A stretch of DNA of 10,885 bases, from contig JAHEXN010000052.1 in assembly GCA_023252095.1 (NCBI GenBank), positions 1 through 10,885 on the forward strand, given 5' to 3'. The notes under the pieces are model-generated. The model searched no databases and was not told where the DNA came from. It saw only the letters and a list, made by a program, of their open reading frames with translations. The position numbers and the translations under genes are program-made. Positions 1-5,789 of this stretch are shown piece after piece (position 1 is the stretch's first letter; each line of letters begins with the position of its first letter). This DNA is from Actinomycetes bacterium. GTDB taxonomy: Bacteria > Actinomycetota > Actinomycetes > Propionibacteriales > Nocardioidaceae.

Positions 1-359
1 GCAGGCGAACGTCGCCGACGGCGACGGCCCACCTCTCCCTTGGGCCCGTAGCCGACGAGCATGCCGTGCTCGGGCGCCACGGCGGCACCGCCAGCAGTCG
101 CGTCCTCGCCCGGCTCGGGCTCGGCGCCCTCCCCGATCACGACGATGGGGGTGCCGACGGGAACCGTACGCCCCTCCTCCACGAGCAGGTCGCCGACGAC
201 GCCGGCGAACGGGCTCGGCAGCTCGACGACCGACTTCGCGGTCTCGATGTCGACCAGCACGTCGTTGACCGCCACGACGTCGCCCGGCGACACGTGCCAC
301 GTCACGACCTCGGCCTCGGTCAGGCCCTCGCCGACGTCCGGCAGCCGGAACGCGGGCAT
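1..359 (-). CDS. bkdC: Branched-chain 2-oxo acid dehydrogenase E2 (lipoyl acyltransferase), N-terminal part; cut by window edge
   Basis: The first 119 codons of a dihydrolipoamide acyltransferase are visible; the rest lies off the left edge. The protein opens with MPAFRLPDVGEGLTEAEVV and forms a complete lipoyl domain over about residues 1-77, with the lipoyl-lysine motif DIETAKSVVELPSPFAG placing the attachment site at K42. A Glu/Pro/Ala-rich flexible linker follows, then a GYGPKGEVG stretch and an Arg run, as in actinobacterial BkdC proteins just ahead of the subunit-binding domain. The E2 core carries the acyl group from E1 to CoA. The start ATG overlaps the E1-beta stop by one base (TGATG), implying translational coupling and a shared transcript. 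The catalytic domain is not visible, so a pyruvate or 2-oxoglutarate E2 cannot be excluded from this piece alone; the partners favour branched-chain substrates. Confidence 0.88.
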   Translation of the reverse strand, partial: MPAFRLPDVGEGLTEAEVVTWHVSPGDVVAVNDVLVDIETAKSVVELPSPFAGVVGDLLVEEGRTVPVGTPIVVIGEGAEPEPGEDATAGGAAVAPEHGMLVGYGPKGEVGRRRRRRSP

Positions 360-1363
360 CAGGCGATCCCTCCCTCGGCGAGCTCGCCATCAGCGGCGTC
401 GAACGTGGCGTCGACGGCGTCGAGGATGCGGTCGACGTCGGGCAGGAAGTGTTCCTCGGCCCGGCTCGGCGGGTAGTGGATGTCGTAGCCCGTGACACGG
501 CCGACGGGCGCCTCGAGGTGGAAGAAGCACCGCTCGCCGATGCGGGCGGCCACCTCGGCGCCGACGCCGAGCGTGCGCTGCGCCTCGTGCACCACGACGC
601 ACCGACCCGTGCGGCGCACCGAGGCGACGACAGGGTCAAGGTCGAGCGGGGAGAGCGTGCGCAGGTCGACGACCTCGAGCTCGCGGCCCTCGGCCGCCGC
701 GGCCTCCGCCGCCGCGAGGCACGTCGCGACCATCGGTCCGTACGTGACCAGCGTGGCGTCGCCACCAGCGCGGCGGACCTGCGACGACCAGAGGGGCCCC
801 GGGTCGTCCCCGACCTCCCCGGTCTCCCAGTACCGGCGTTTCGGCTCCATCAGCACGACCGGGTCGTCGCTCGCGACGGCCTGCTGCACCATCCAGAACG
901 CGTCGTGCGGCGTCGACGGCGCGAGCACCTTGAGGCCCGGCGTCATGACGAACTGCGCCTCCGGGCTCTCCGAGTGGTGCTCGATCGCACCGATGCCGCC
1001 GCCGTAGGGGATGCGGATCACGATCGGCATGTGCTGCGCGCCGCCCGAGCGGGAGTGGAGGCGCGCCACCTGATTCACGATCTGGTCGTACGCGGGGTAG
1101 ACGAAGCCGTCGAACTGGATCTCGACGACCGGCCGGTACCCGCGCATCGCGAGGCCCACGGCCGTGCCGACGATGGCCGACTCCGCCAGCGGGGTGTCGA
1201 TCACGCGGGCCGGGCCGAAGTCCTTCTGCAGCCCGTCGGTGACGCGGAAGACGCCACCGAGGCGGCCGATGTCCTCGCCCATCAACATGACGCGACGGTC
1301 TGCCTCGAGCGCCTTGCGCAGGCCTGCGTTCAGCGCGGCCGCGATGCTCATCCGGGTCGTCAT
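359..1363 (-). CDS. bkdB: Branched-chain 2-oxo acid dehydrogenase E1 component, beta subunit
   Basis: This 334-residue protein is of normal length for an E1 beta subunit, which forms an alpha2-beta2 heterotetramer with E1 alpha and helps bind thiamine diphosphate and drive decarboxylation and reductive acylation of lipoyl-E2. The N-terminal pyrimidine-binding domain is clear: MGEDIG near residue 28, then PLAESAIVG with E61 as the expected cofactor-activating glutamate, EIQFDGFVYPAYDQIVNQ, and the GGIGAIEHHSESPEA loop with the active-site histidines near 129-130. The C-terminal transketolase domain contains TYGPMVATCLAAAE and the EVVDLRTLSPLD segment. The ATG at 1363 overlaps the E1-alpha stop by four bases (ATGA); an internal Met five codons in (MSIAAAL) is an alternative start. 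An in-frame extension far upstream runs through the E1-alpha gene in another frame and is not real coding. The family assignment is firm; the substrate preference is inferred. Confidence 0.93.
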   Translation of the reverse strand: MTTRMSIAAALNAGLRKALEADRRVMLMGEDIGRLGGVFRVTDGLQKDFGPARVIDTPLAESAIVGTAVGLAMRGYRPVVEIQFDGFVYPAYDQIVNQVARLHSRSGGAQHMPIVIRIPYGGGIGAIEHHSESPEAQFVMTPGLKVLAPSTPHDAFWMVQQAVASDDPVVLMEPKRRYWETGEVGDDPGPLWSSQVRRAGGDATLVTYGPMVATCLAAAEAAAAEGRELEVVDLRTLSPLDLDPVVASVRRTGRCVVVHEAQRTLGVGAEVAARIGERCFFHLEAPVGRVTGYDIHYPPSRAEEHFLPDVDRILDAVDATFDAADGELAEGGIA

Positions 1364-2511
1364 GCCGTCACCGCCTCCTCGTCGCCGAGGGCCCGCCAGG
1401 CCAGGACGGCCTCCCGCTGCTCCCGAAGCTCCGGGGTGGGCTCGACGTACATGCGGTCGAACATGTCGGCGAGGTCCGGGTCCGGGACGGCACGACACGC
1501 TGCGCGGAGCCGCTCGCCGAGCGCGTCGGCCTCGGCGTCCAGGGCGGCGAGGGCCTCCGCGTGCGAGCCGGTCGAGTCGAGCAGGGCGCGCACCCGGGCG
1601 ATCGGGTCGCGCGCCTCCCAATACTCCTCCTCGGACGCCTCGCGGTAGCGAGTGGGGTCGTCGGAGGTCGTGTGGGCCCCGCGCCGGAACGTGACGGCCT
1701 CGATCAGGGTCGGCCCTCGGCCGTCGCGGGCCCGCTGCAGCGCGGTCTCCATGACGGCCTGGCAGGCCAGCACGTCGTTGCCGTCGACCCGGACCCCCGG
1801 GATGCCGAACCCGTCGGCGCGGCGCACGAGCGGCACGGCACCGGGACGGTTCGTCGGGGTCGAGATCGCGTACTGGTTGTTCTCGATCACGAAGACGACC
1901 GGCAGCGTGAACGACGCAGCCCACGAGAGCGCCTCGAGCGTGTCGCCCTGGCTCGTGGCTCCGTCGCCGAGGTACACCGTGACCGCCTCGTCGCGTTCCC
2001 CGTCGCTGTGGCCGACGGCCTCGTCCATCACGATCCCCATGGCGTAGCCGCAGGCGTGGAGGCACTGGGCGCCGATGATGATCGTGGGCAGGGCGACCCG
2101 GTGCTCGTCAGGGTTCCAGCCACCCATCTCGGAACCGCGATAGAGACCGAGGAGCCGCTCCGGCGGCACGCCGCGCACCCAGATCACCCCGTGGTCGCGA
2201 TACGTGGGGAAGGCCATGTCGCGGGGTCGCAGGGCGCGGGCGGTGCCGACCTGGACGGCCTCCTGGCCGAGCGAGGGCGGCCAGAGCCCGAGCTCGCCGT
2301 GTCGCTGCAGCGCGTAGCCCTCGGTGTCGATGCGCCGCGTCAGGACCATGTCGCGGTGCAGCGCGAGGAGGTCGGCGTCGGAGCCGGACCAAGCGGCGTC
2401 GGGGTGATCGACTCGCACCCCGTCAGGCGTCAGCAGGCGGACGAGATCGGACTCGTCGGGCGCGGTACTGACCGAGATGCTGCTCGCGGTGGTGGGCAGG
2501 GACGGGTGCAT
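1360..2511 (-). CDS. bkdA: Branched-chain 2-oxo acid dehydrogenase E1 component, alpha subunit
   Basis: A 383-residue thiamine-diphosphate-dependent E1 alpha subunit, which decarboxylates 2-oxo acids (from Val, Leu, Ile) in the cytoplasmic dehydrogenase complex. The cofactor motif GDGATSQGDTLEALSWAA begins near residue 182 and ends with ENNQYAIS at 210-216. FPTYRDHGV (101-109) and the loop GAHTTSDDPTRYR (278-290) match the branched-chain type; the TSDD loop distinguishes it from pyruvate dehydrogenase alpha subunits. The C-terminal half has the expected EEEYWEARDPIARVR segment. I chose the ATG at 2511, preceded by a GGGGGA stretch with a 4-nt spacer; a TTG four codons further upstream overlaps that purine run and is less likely. 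It is the first gene of the bkdABC operon, about 100 nt downstream of a putative promoter. No E3 gene is in the window. Confidence 0.93.
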   Translation of the reverse strand: MHPSLPTTASSISVSTAPDESDLVRLLTPDGVRVDHPDAAWSGSDADLLALHRDMVLTRRIDTEGYALQRHGELGLWPPSLGQEAVQVGTARALRPRDMAFPTYRDHGVIWVRGVPPERLLGLYRGSEMGGWNPDEHRVALPTIIIGAQCLHACGYAMGIVMDEAVGHSDGERDEAVTVYLGDGATSQGDTLEALSWAASFTLPVVFVIENNQYAISTPTNRPGAVPLVRRADGFGIPGVRVDGNDVLACQAVMETALQRARDGRGPTLIEAVTFRRGAHTTSDDPTRYREASEEEYWEARDPIARVRALLDSTGSHAEALAALDAEADALGERLRAACRAVPDPDLADMFDRMYVEPTPELREQREAVLAWRALGDEEAVTA

Positions 2512-2529
2512 GGGATCCCCCAACGTCGG

Positions 2530-2555
2530 CCACGGGGCGAGGTTGTCGCCCGTGG
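2530..2555 (-). other. Strong hairpin in the bkdA leader
   Basis: On the minus strand, CCACGGGCGA (2555-2546) pairs with TCGCCCCGTGG (2540-2530) across a five-base loop, giving about ten G/C-rich pairs with a single bulged C. It ends 8 nt before the purine run that would serve as ribosome-binding site for bkdA. No U-tract follows, so a classical terminator is unlikely. It may influence initiation or mRNA stability; that is inference, and strong hairpins arise easily at this GC content. Confidence 0.45.
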
Positions 2556-2605
2556 TGTCGGTGGTTCACCGCCCGTGACCGGGTGTGGTCGTGACGGTGT
2601 GACCT

Positions 2606-2637
2606 GAGTCACCACCCACGGTAGGGGATGGTGACTC
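2606..2637. promoter_or_regulatory. Perfect 9-bp inverted repeat over the bkd promoter; candidate operator
   Basis: GAGTCACCA (2606-2614) and TGGTGACTC (2629-2637) are exact reverse complements separated by 14 bp. The proposed -10 hexamer lies in the spacer and the right arm lies between -35 and -10. Further GTGAC half-sites occur at 2575-2579, 2591-2595 and 2599-2603, the last forming GTGAC-CTGA-GTCAC with the left arm. Position and symmetry suit a dimeric repressor of the dehydrogenase operon. The regulator is not in this window and I cannot name it. Confidence 0.55.
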
Positions 2638-2646
2638 GCACGCCAA
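2618..2646 (-). promoter_or_regulatory. Putative SigA-type promoter of bkdABC
   Basis: On the minus strand TTGGCG (2646-2641) and TACCGT (2623-2618) are separated by exactly 17 bp, a good match to the vegetative consensus in a GC-rich actinobacterium. Transcription would begin near 2611, giving a leader of about 100 nt before bkdA. It is the best -35/-10 pair I found in the 195-bp gap between pat and bkdA. Confidence 0.5.
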
Positions 2647-2690
2647 GGGGCGAAACCAGGTCGCAACACGAAGTTCTCCTACGGTGCGAC

Positions 2691-2705
2691 GGCGACCGAG
2701 TCGCC
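2691..2705 (-). terminator. Short hairpin just after pat; weak terminator candidate
   Basis: GGCGAC (2705-2700 on the minus strand) pairs perfectly with GTCGCC (2696-2691) around a three-base loop, starting 2 nt after the pat stop codon. There is no U-tract. It could be an intrinsic terminator of the U-less kind often proposed in actinobacteria, or a chance GC hairpin. If it works, bkdABC depends on its own promoter downstream. Confidence 0.35.
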
Positions 2706-2706
2706 C

Positions 2707-3753
2707 TCAGAACCCGCCCGCGAGCGCCCCGATCACGAGGTCGTTCGCCGCCGGGTCGCCGATCGTGACGCGCACGCCCTCTCCGGCGAAGGGGCGCACC
2801 GAGACGGGCTCGCACCGTGCCGCGACGTCCATCGCTCGCTCACCCACGGGCAACCAGACGAAGTTCGCCTCCGTGACCGGGACCTCCCAGCCCGCCGCAC
2901 GCAACGCCGCGGCCACGCGGTCGCGCTCCGCCACGACGGCGTCGACGCGGGTGCGCATCGCGTCACGCTCGCCCAGCGAGGCGATCGCCGCCGCCTGCGC
3001 GACGTCGGAGACGCCGAAGGGCACGGCCACGCGGACCGCCTCGATCACGTCGCGGCTGCCCACCCCGTAGCCGATGCGGAGCCCGGCGAGGCCGTGCGCC
3101 TTCGAGAACGTGCGCAGCACCAGGACGTTGTCGCGGGCGCGCAGCGCAGCGATCCCCGACGCGGCTTGCGGGTCACGCACGAACTCGACGTAGGCCTCGT
3201 CGACCACGACGAGCACGTGCGACGGCACCCGCGCCAGGAACGCCTCGAGCCCCGAGGCGGTGACGACCGGCCCGGTGGGGTTGTTCGGCGTGCACACGAG
3301 CACGACCTTGGTGCGCTCGGTGATCGCGGCAGCCATCGCCTCGAGGTCGTGCGTCGCGTCGGCGCGCAGCGGCACCGGCACCGCCGTCGCGCCCGTGACC
3401 GCGATCGCCAACGGATACGCCTCGAACGAGCGCCACGGCAGCACGACCTCGTCACCAGGTCCCGCGAACGCGGCGACGATCCGATACAGGACGTCGACCG
3501 AGCCTGTGCCAGCGCTGAGCTGCTCGGGCTCGACCTCGAGCTCGGCCGCGAGCACGTCGTACAGGGCCGTGACCCCGGCGTCCGGGTAGCGGTTCATCCG
3601 GCCGAGCACCTGGGTCGCGGTGGCCAGCACGCCGGGCAGCGGCGCGAACGGCAGCTCGTTGCTCGAGAGCTTCAGGTCGTCACTGACGGCCGGGCGCCCC
3701 GGACGGTAGGGCGGGACGGCGGCGATCGCGGGACGGGGCACGGGGGTCGACAT
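2707..3753 (-). CDS. pat: Pat/HisC-type aminotransferase (PLP-dependent, fold type I)
   Basis: A 348-residue cytoplasmic class I/II aminotransferase of the histidinol-phosphate/aromatic family. Visible landmarks are LSSNELPF (29-36), the GTGS cofactor phosphate loop (82-85), WRSFEAYP (107-114), CTPNNPTGPVV with N158 (154-164), VVVDEAYVEF with D185 and Y188 (182-191), TFSKAHGLAGLRIGYG with the Schiff-base lysine K218 (215-230), and the substrate-carboxylate arginine R328 in GVRVTIG. WRSFEAYP and the PLRADATHDLEAM segment resemble corynebacterial Pat, which transaminates aromatic 2-oxo acids, more than biosynthetic HisC, and no other his gene is nearby. The ATG at 3753 has a TACCCT hexamer 7 nt upstream, suggesting a leaderless transcript divergent from the EamA gene. 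It lies upstream of bkdABC on the same strand, so it may feed 2-oxo acids to the dehydrogenase, but that link is inference. A HisC role remains possible. Confidence 0.85.
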   Translation of the reverse strand: MSTPVPRPAIAAVPPYRPGRPAVSDDLKLSSNELPFAPLPGVLATATQVLGRMNRYPDAGVTALYDVLAAELEVEPEQLSAGTGSVDVLYRIVAAFAGPGDEVVLPWRSFEAYPLAIAVTGATAVPVPLRADATHDLEAMAAAITERTKVVLVCTPNNPTGPVVTASGLEAFLARVPSHVLVVVDEAYVEFVRDPQAASGIAALRARDNVLVLRTFSKAHGLAGLRIGYGVGSRDVIEAVRVAVPFGVSDVAQAAAIASLGERDAMRTRVDAVVAERDRVAAALRAAGWEVPVTEANFVWLPVGERAMDVAARCEPVSVRPFAGEGVRVTIGDPAANDLVIGALAGGF

Positions 3754-3760
3754 GACCTCG

Positions 3761-3766
3761 AGGGTA
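3761..3766 (-). promoter_or_regulatory. Putative -10 element of pat (leaderless)
   Basis: TACCCT on the minus strand ends 7 nt before the pat ATG, the spacing expected if transcription starts at the start codon. I see no convincing -35. The whole divergent gap to the EamA gene is only 64 bp and also contains a 6-bp inverted repeat, CCGGCG (3781-3786) with CGCCGG (3796-3801). Confidence 0.4.
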
Positions 3767-3806
3767 GGACGGGGCCGGGGCCGGCGGGCTCTCGGCGCCG
3801 GACCTG

Positions 3807-3812
3807 CACAAT
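3807..3812 (+). promoter_or_regulatory. Putative -10 element of the EamA transporter gene (leaderless)
   Basis: CACAAT lies 5 nt before the GTG start at 3818 with no purine-rich ribosome-binding site between them. It is one of the few AT-richer hexamers in the 64-bp divergent gap, which fits a leaderless transcript. Confidence 0.35.
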
Positions 3813-3817
3813 GAACC

Positions 3818-4762
3818 GTGACCCCGCGCCCCGCCCTCGGCTACGCCCTCGTCCTCGCGGCGGCGTCGCTGTTCGCCGTCAATGCCGGCGTCTCGCGCGT
3901 GCCGCTGCGGTCGGGCACCGACATCGAGACGTTCACCTCCGTCCGGGTCACGGGAGCGCTCGCGTTGCTGGCCCTGATCGCCCTCCTGACCGAGCGCTCG
4001 GCGTTCCGGCTTCCACGGGGCCGGCAGGTCGCGCTCGTGATCGGGCTCGGACTGGTCGGCGTCGCGGGACTGCAGGGGTTCTACAACGTCGCGATCGACC
4101 GGTTGCCGCTCAGCATCGCCCTGCTGGTCGAGTACCTCGGACCCGTGTGGGTCGTGCTGTGGGTGCGATTCGTGCGGCGCGAGCCGGTGCAGCCGCGGAT
4201 GTGGCCGGCCCTGGCGCTCGCGCTGGTGGGGCTCGCCCTCGTCGGCCGGATCTGGACGGGCGTCGCGTTCGACGGGATCGGCCTGCTCGCGGCCCTGACG
4301 GCAGGCGTGTGCTTCGCCGCCTACTTCCTGCTCGGCGAGCACGACACCGGGGACATGACCCCGCTGGCGGTCATCCTGTGGGCCTTCGTCGTCGCGGTCG
4401 TCACGATCAACCTGATCCAGCCGTTCTGGACCGCCGGCCAGCTTGGCGAGACGGCGTCCCTGCTGGGCCGGCTCGACCACCTGTCAGTACCGGCGTGGGT
4501 CGCGATGACCACCGTCATCGTGGCCGGTACGACGGCCCCGTTCTTCCTGATGCTGCTCGCGCTGCGCCACCTCCCCGCGACGACCGTCAGCGTCGTCGCG
4601 ATGCTCGAGCCCGCTGGAGCCGTCGTCGTGGGGTGGCTGTGGTTCGCCGAGAGCCTTGCTCCTGTGCAGGTCGCCGGGGTCCTGCTCGTCCTCGGCGGCA
4701 TCGTCCTCGCCCAGACCTCCCGCCGCACCCGACCCGAGACCCTCCCCCCGACCCCGGTCTGA
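3818..4762 (+). CDS. EamA-family (DMT superfamily) inner-membrane transporter
   Basis: A 314-residue protein with about ten hydrophobic segments arranged as two EamA repeats, the usual length for drug/metabolite transporters. The first repeat (about 5-143) ends with LSIALLVEYLGPVWVVLWVRF; the second (about 152-298) ends with TTVSVVAMLEPAGAVVVGWLWFAESL, the classical EamA pattern of a Glu/Pro in a late helix followed by a short acidic loop. Members export amino acids or other small metabolites by proton exchange; the substrate cannot be read from sequence. The GTG at 3818 starts directly in the first helix region, and the nearby ATG at 3811 is out of frame. The C-terminal tail (RRTRPETLPPTPV) is polar and probably cytoplasmic. 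The gene is divergent from pat and stands alone, with a palindromic repeat after its stop. An amino-acid exporter linked to pat is possible but speculative. Confidence 0.9.
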   Translation: MTPRPALGYALVLAAASLFAVNAGVSRVPLRSGTDIETFTSVRVTGALALLALIALLTERSAFRLPRGRQVALVIGLGLVGVAGLQGFYNVAIDRLPLSIALLVEYLGPVWVVLWVRFVRREPVQPRMWPALALALVGLALVGRIWTGVAFDGIGLLAALTAGVCFAAYFLLGEHDTGDMTPLAVILWAFVVAVVTINLIQPFWTAGQLGETASLLGRLDHLSVPAWVAMTTVIVAGTTAPFFLMLLALRHLPATTVSVVAMLEPAGAVVVGWLWFAESLAPVQVAGVLLVLGGIVLAQTSRRTRPETLPPTPV

Positions 4763-4780
4763 GGCCGCCCACCCCGCCCC

Positions 4781-4827
4781 TTGAGGTGCGAGTGAGGAAC
4801 GAACGAGCCTCGAAAGGGGCACCTCAA
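4781..4827. repeat. Palindromic intergenic repeat (copy 1 of a small family)
   Basis: TTGAGGTGC (4781-4789) and GCACCTCAA (4819-4827) are perfect 9-bp inverted arms. Between them lie GAGGAACGA (4794-4802) and GAGCCTCGAAA, an alternative partner for the left arm. The GAGGAACGA core recurs in the repeat at 6704-6747. I recall similar TTGAGGTGCGAG...GAGCCTCGAAA elements scattered between genes of many actinobacteria. It sits 18 bp after the transporter stop and may help end or stabilise that transcript; no U-tract is present. Confidence 0.6.
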
Positions 4828-4864
4828 CCGCCCGTGCCCAGTGCCGTCGGAAGTCCTCGTGTGA

Positions 4865-4870
4865 CAGGGT
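4865..4870 (+). promoter_or_regulatory. Weak candidate -10 element before the holin-family gene
   Basis: CAGGGT lies 6 nt before the ATG at 4877, where a leaderless -10 would be. It keeps only the conserved A and final T of TANNNT. No other ribosome-binding site is obvious, and the preceding 114-bp gap otherwise contains the palindromic repeat. Confidence 0.25.
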
Positions 4871-4876
4871 TCCGGC

Positions 4877-5263
4877 ATGGAACGATTTCTCAGCACCTGG
4901 GTCGCGAGCTCGGTGGCGCTCGCCTTCTCGGCCTGGCTGCTCGGCGACCACATGGACATCGGCGAGCCCAGCGAGACCATGACGAACCGGGTCCTCGCGG
5001 TCCTGGTCGTCGGCCTGTTCTTCACGGTCATCAGCATGTTCGTCGCGCCGGTCGTCAAGCTGCTGTCGCTGCCGTTCATCATCCTCACGCTCGGCCTGGC
5101 GCTGCTCGTGATCAACGCGCTCATGCTGCTGTTGGTCGAGGCGATCAGCGACGGGTTCGGGGTCCACTTCGTGCTCGACGGCTTCTGGTGGGCCGTGCTC
5201 GCGTCGATCGTGATCTCGATCTCGCAGGCGTTCGTGCGGGCGTTCCTGCCCGAGGGTGACTGA
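4877..5263 (+). CDS. Small four-helix membrane protein, phage_holin_4_2 family
   Basis: A 128-residue protein with four predicted membrane helices at about 6-22, 37-60, 62-88 and 102-120. The KLLSLPFIILTLGLALLVINALML segment matches the signature of the phage holin family 4 superfamily IV (PF04020), which despite its name is a widespread chromosomal membrane protein of unknown function; nothing phage-like surrounds it. The family is usually 110-130 residues, so this copy is complete. Its end overlaps the start of the phosphatase gene by 8 bases, so the two are probably translated from one message. A structural or stress-related role in the membrane is plausible, but I do not infer a function. 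The ATG at 4877 precedes the first helix closely and no longer in-frame start is evident. Confidence 0.85.
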   Translation: MERFLSTWVASSVALAFSAWLLGDHMDIGEPSETMTNRVLAVLVVGLFFTVISMFVAPVVKLLSLPFIILTLGLALLVINALMLLLVEAISDGFGVHFVLDGFWWAVLASIVISISQAFVRAFLPEGD

Positions 5264-5762
5264 CCCGGTGGCGGGGCCCGAGCCGTACCGGGTCACGTTC
5301 GTCTGCCTCGGCAACATCTGCCGCTCCCCCACGGCGCACGTCGTCCTGGACGAGAAGCTCGCCGCAGCCGGCCTCGCCGACCGGGTCACGGTCACGTCGT
5401 CCGGCACCGGCGGGTGGCACACGGGTGAGCCGATGGACCCGCGCGCGGCCTCCACCCTGAGCAGTGCCGGCTACGACCCGACGCGCCACGTGGCCCGGAC
5501 GTTCTCGATCGACGACTACGCCGAGAACGACCTGATCCTCGTGATGGACCACAGCAACGAGGCCGACGTGCTCGAGCTCGCGCCGACCGTCGAGGAGCAG
5601 CAGAAGGTGCGGATGTTCCGCGCCTTCGACCCCGAGGCCGGGCCCGACGACCTCGAGGTCCCCGACCCGTGGTTCGGCGGCGACGAGGGCTTCACGCACG
5701 TCCTCGCGATGGTCGAGCGCACGTGCGACGCACTCGTCGAGCACCTGCGCCACCCGGGGTGA
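5256..5762 (+). CDS. Low-molecular-weight protein-tyrosine-phosphatase family; possible ribulosamine-5-phosphatase
   Basis: A 168-residue cytoplasmic phosphatase of the arsenate-reductase-like fold. The P-loop CLGNICRSP gives the nucleophile C17 and R23 (C-X5-R), and PDPWFGG near 136-142 provides the general acid D137; the residues after D-P are W-F rather than the usual tyrosines. Length and order match the family. The GTG at 5256 overlaps the preceding membrane-protein gene by 8 bases; a GTG at 5268 is an alternative start that removes four residues and still precedes the catalytic core. The fructosamine-kinase-like gene starts 27 bp downstream. LMW phosphatases of this family (human LMW-PTP-A) have been shown to hydrolyse protein-bound ribulosamine 5-phosphate, the substrate made ready for such kinases. 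A deglycation role is therefore at least as likely as protein-tyrosine signalling, but the sequence does not decide. Confidence 0.9.
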   Translation: MTDPVAGPEPYRVTFVCLGNICRSPTAHVVLDEKLAAAGLADRVTVTSSGTGGWHTGEPMDPRAASTLSSAGYDPTRHVARTFSIDDYAENDLILVMDHSNEADVLELAPTVEEQQKVRMFRAFDPEAGPDDLEVPDPWFGGDEGFTHVLAMVERTCDALVEHLRHPG

Positions 5763-5776
5763 TCTGCCCAGCCCGG

Positions 5777-5782
5777 TAACGT
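5777..5782 (+). promoter_or_regulatory. Putative -10 element before the fructosamine kinase gene
   Basis: TAACGT fits TANNNT and ends 7 nt before the ATG at 5790, with no purine-rich site between. It lies in the 27-bp gap after the phosphatase gene, so the kinase may be made both by read-through and from its own leaderless promoter. Confidence 0.45.
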
Positions 5783-5789
5783 CTCGCCC

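Noticed and set aside
1364..2065. Upstream in-frame extension of the E1-beta gene on the minus strand (a 568-residue reading frame in total)
   Set aside because: The added part is Arg/Gly/Pro-rich and lies inside the E1-alpha gene on the same strand in another frame; the ATGA overlap at 1360-1363 gives the true start.
3781..3801. 6-bp inverted repeat CCGGCG/CGCCGG in the pat-EamA gap as an operator
   Set aside because: Too short and purely G/C in a GC-rich gap; chance is a sufficient explanation.
3094..5259. Plus-strand open frame of 721 residues
   Set aside because: It runs antisense to pat and out of frame through the EamA and holin-family genes, with Arg-rich low-complexity content, a usual shadow in GC-rich DNA.
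4877..5263. Prophage remnant suggested by the holin family name
   Set aside because: PF04020 is a chromosomal membrane family; there is no lysin, integrase, attachment site or compositional change nearby.
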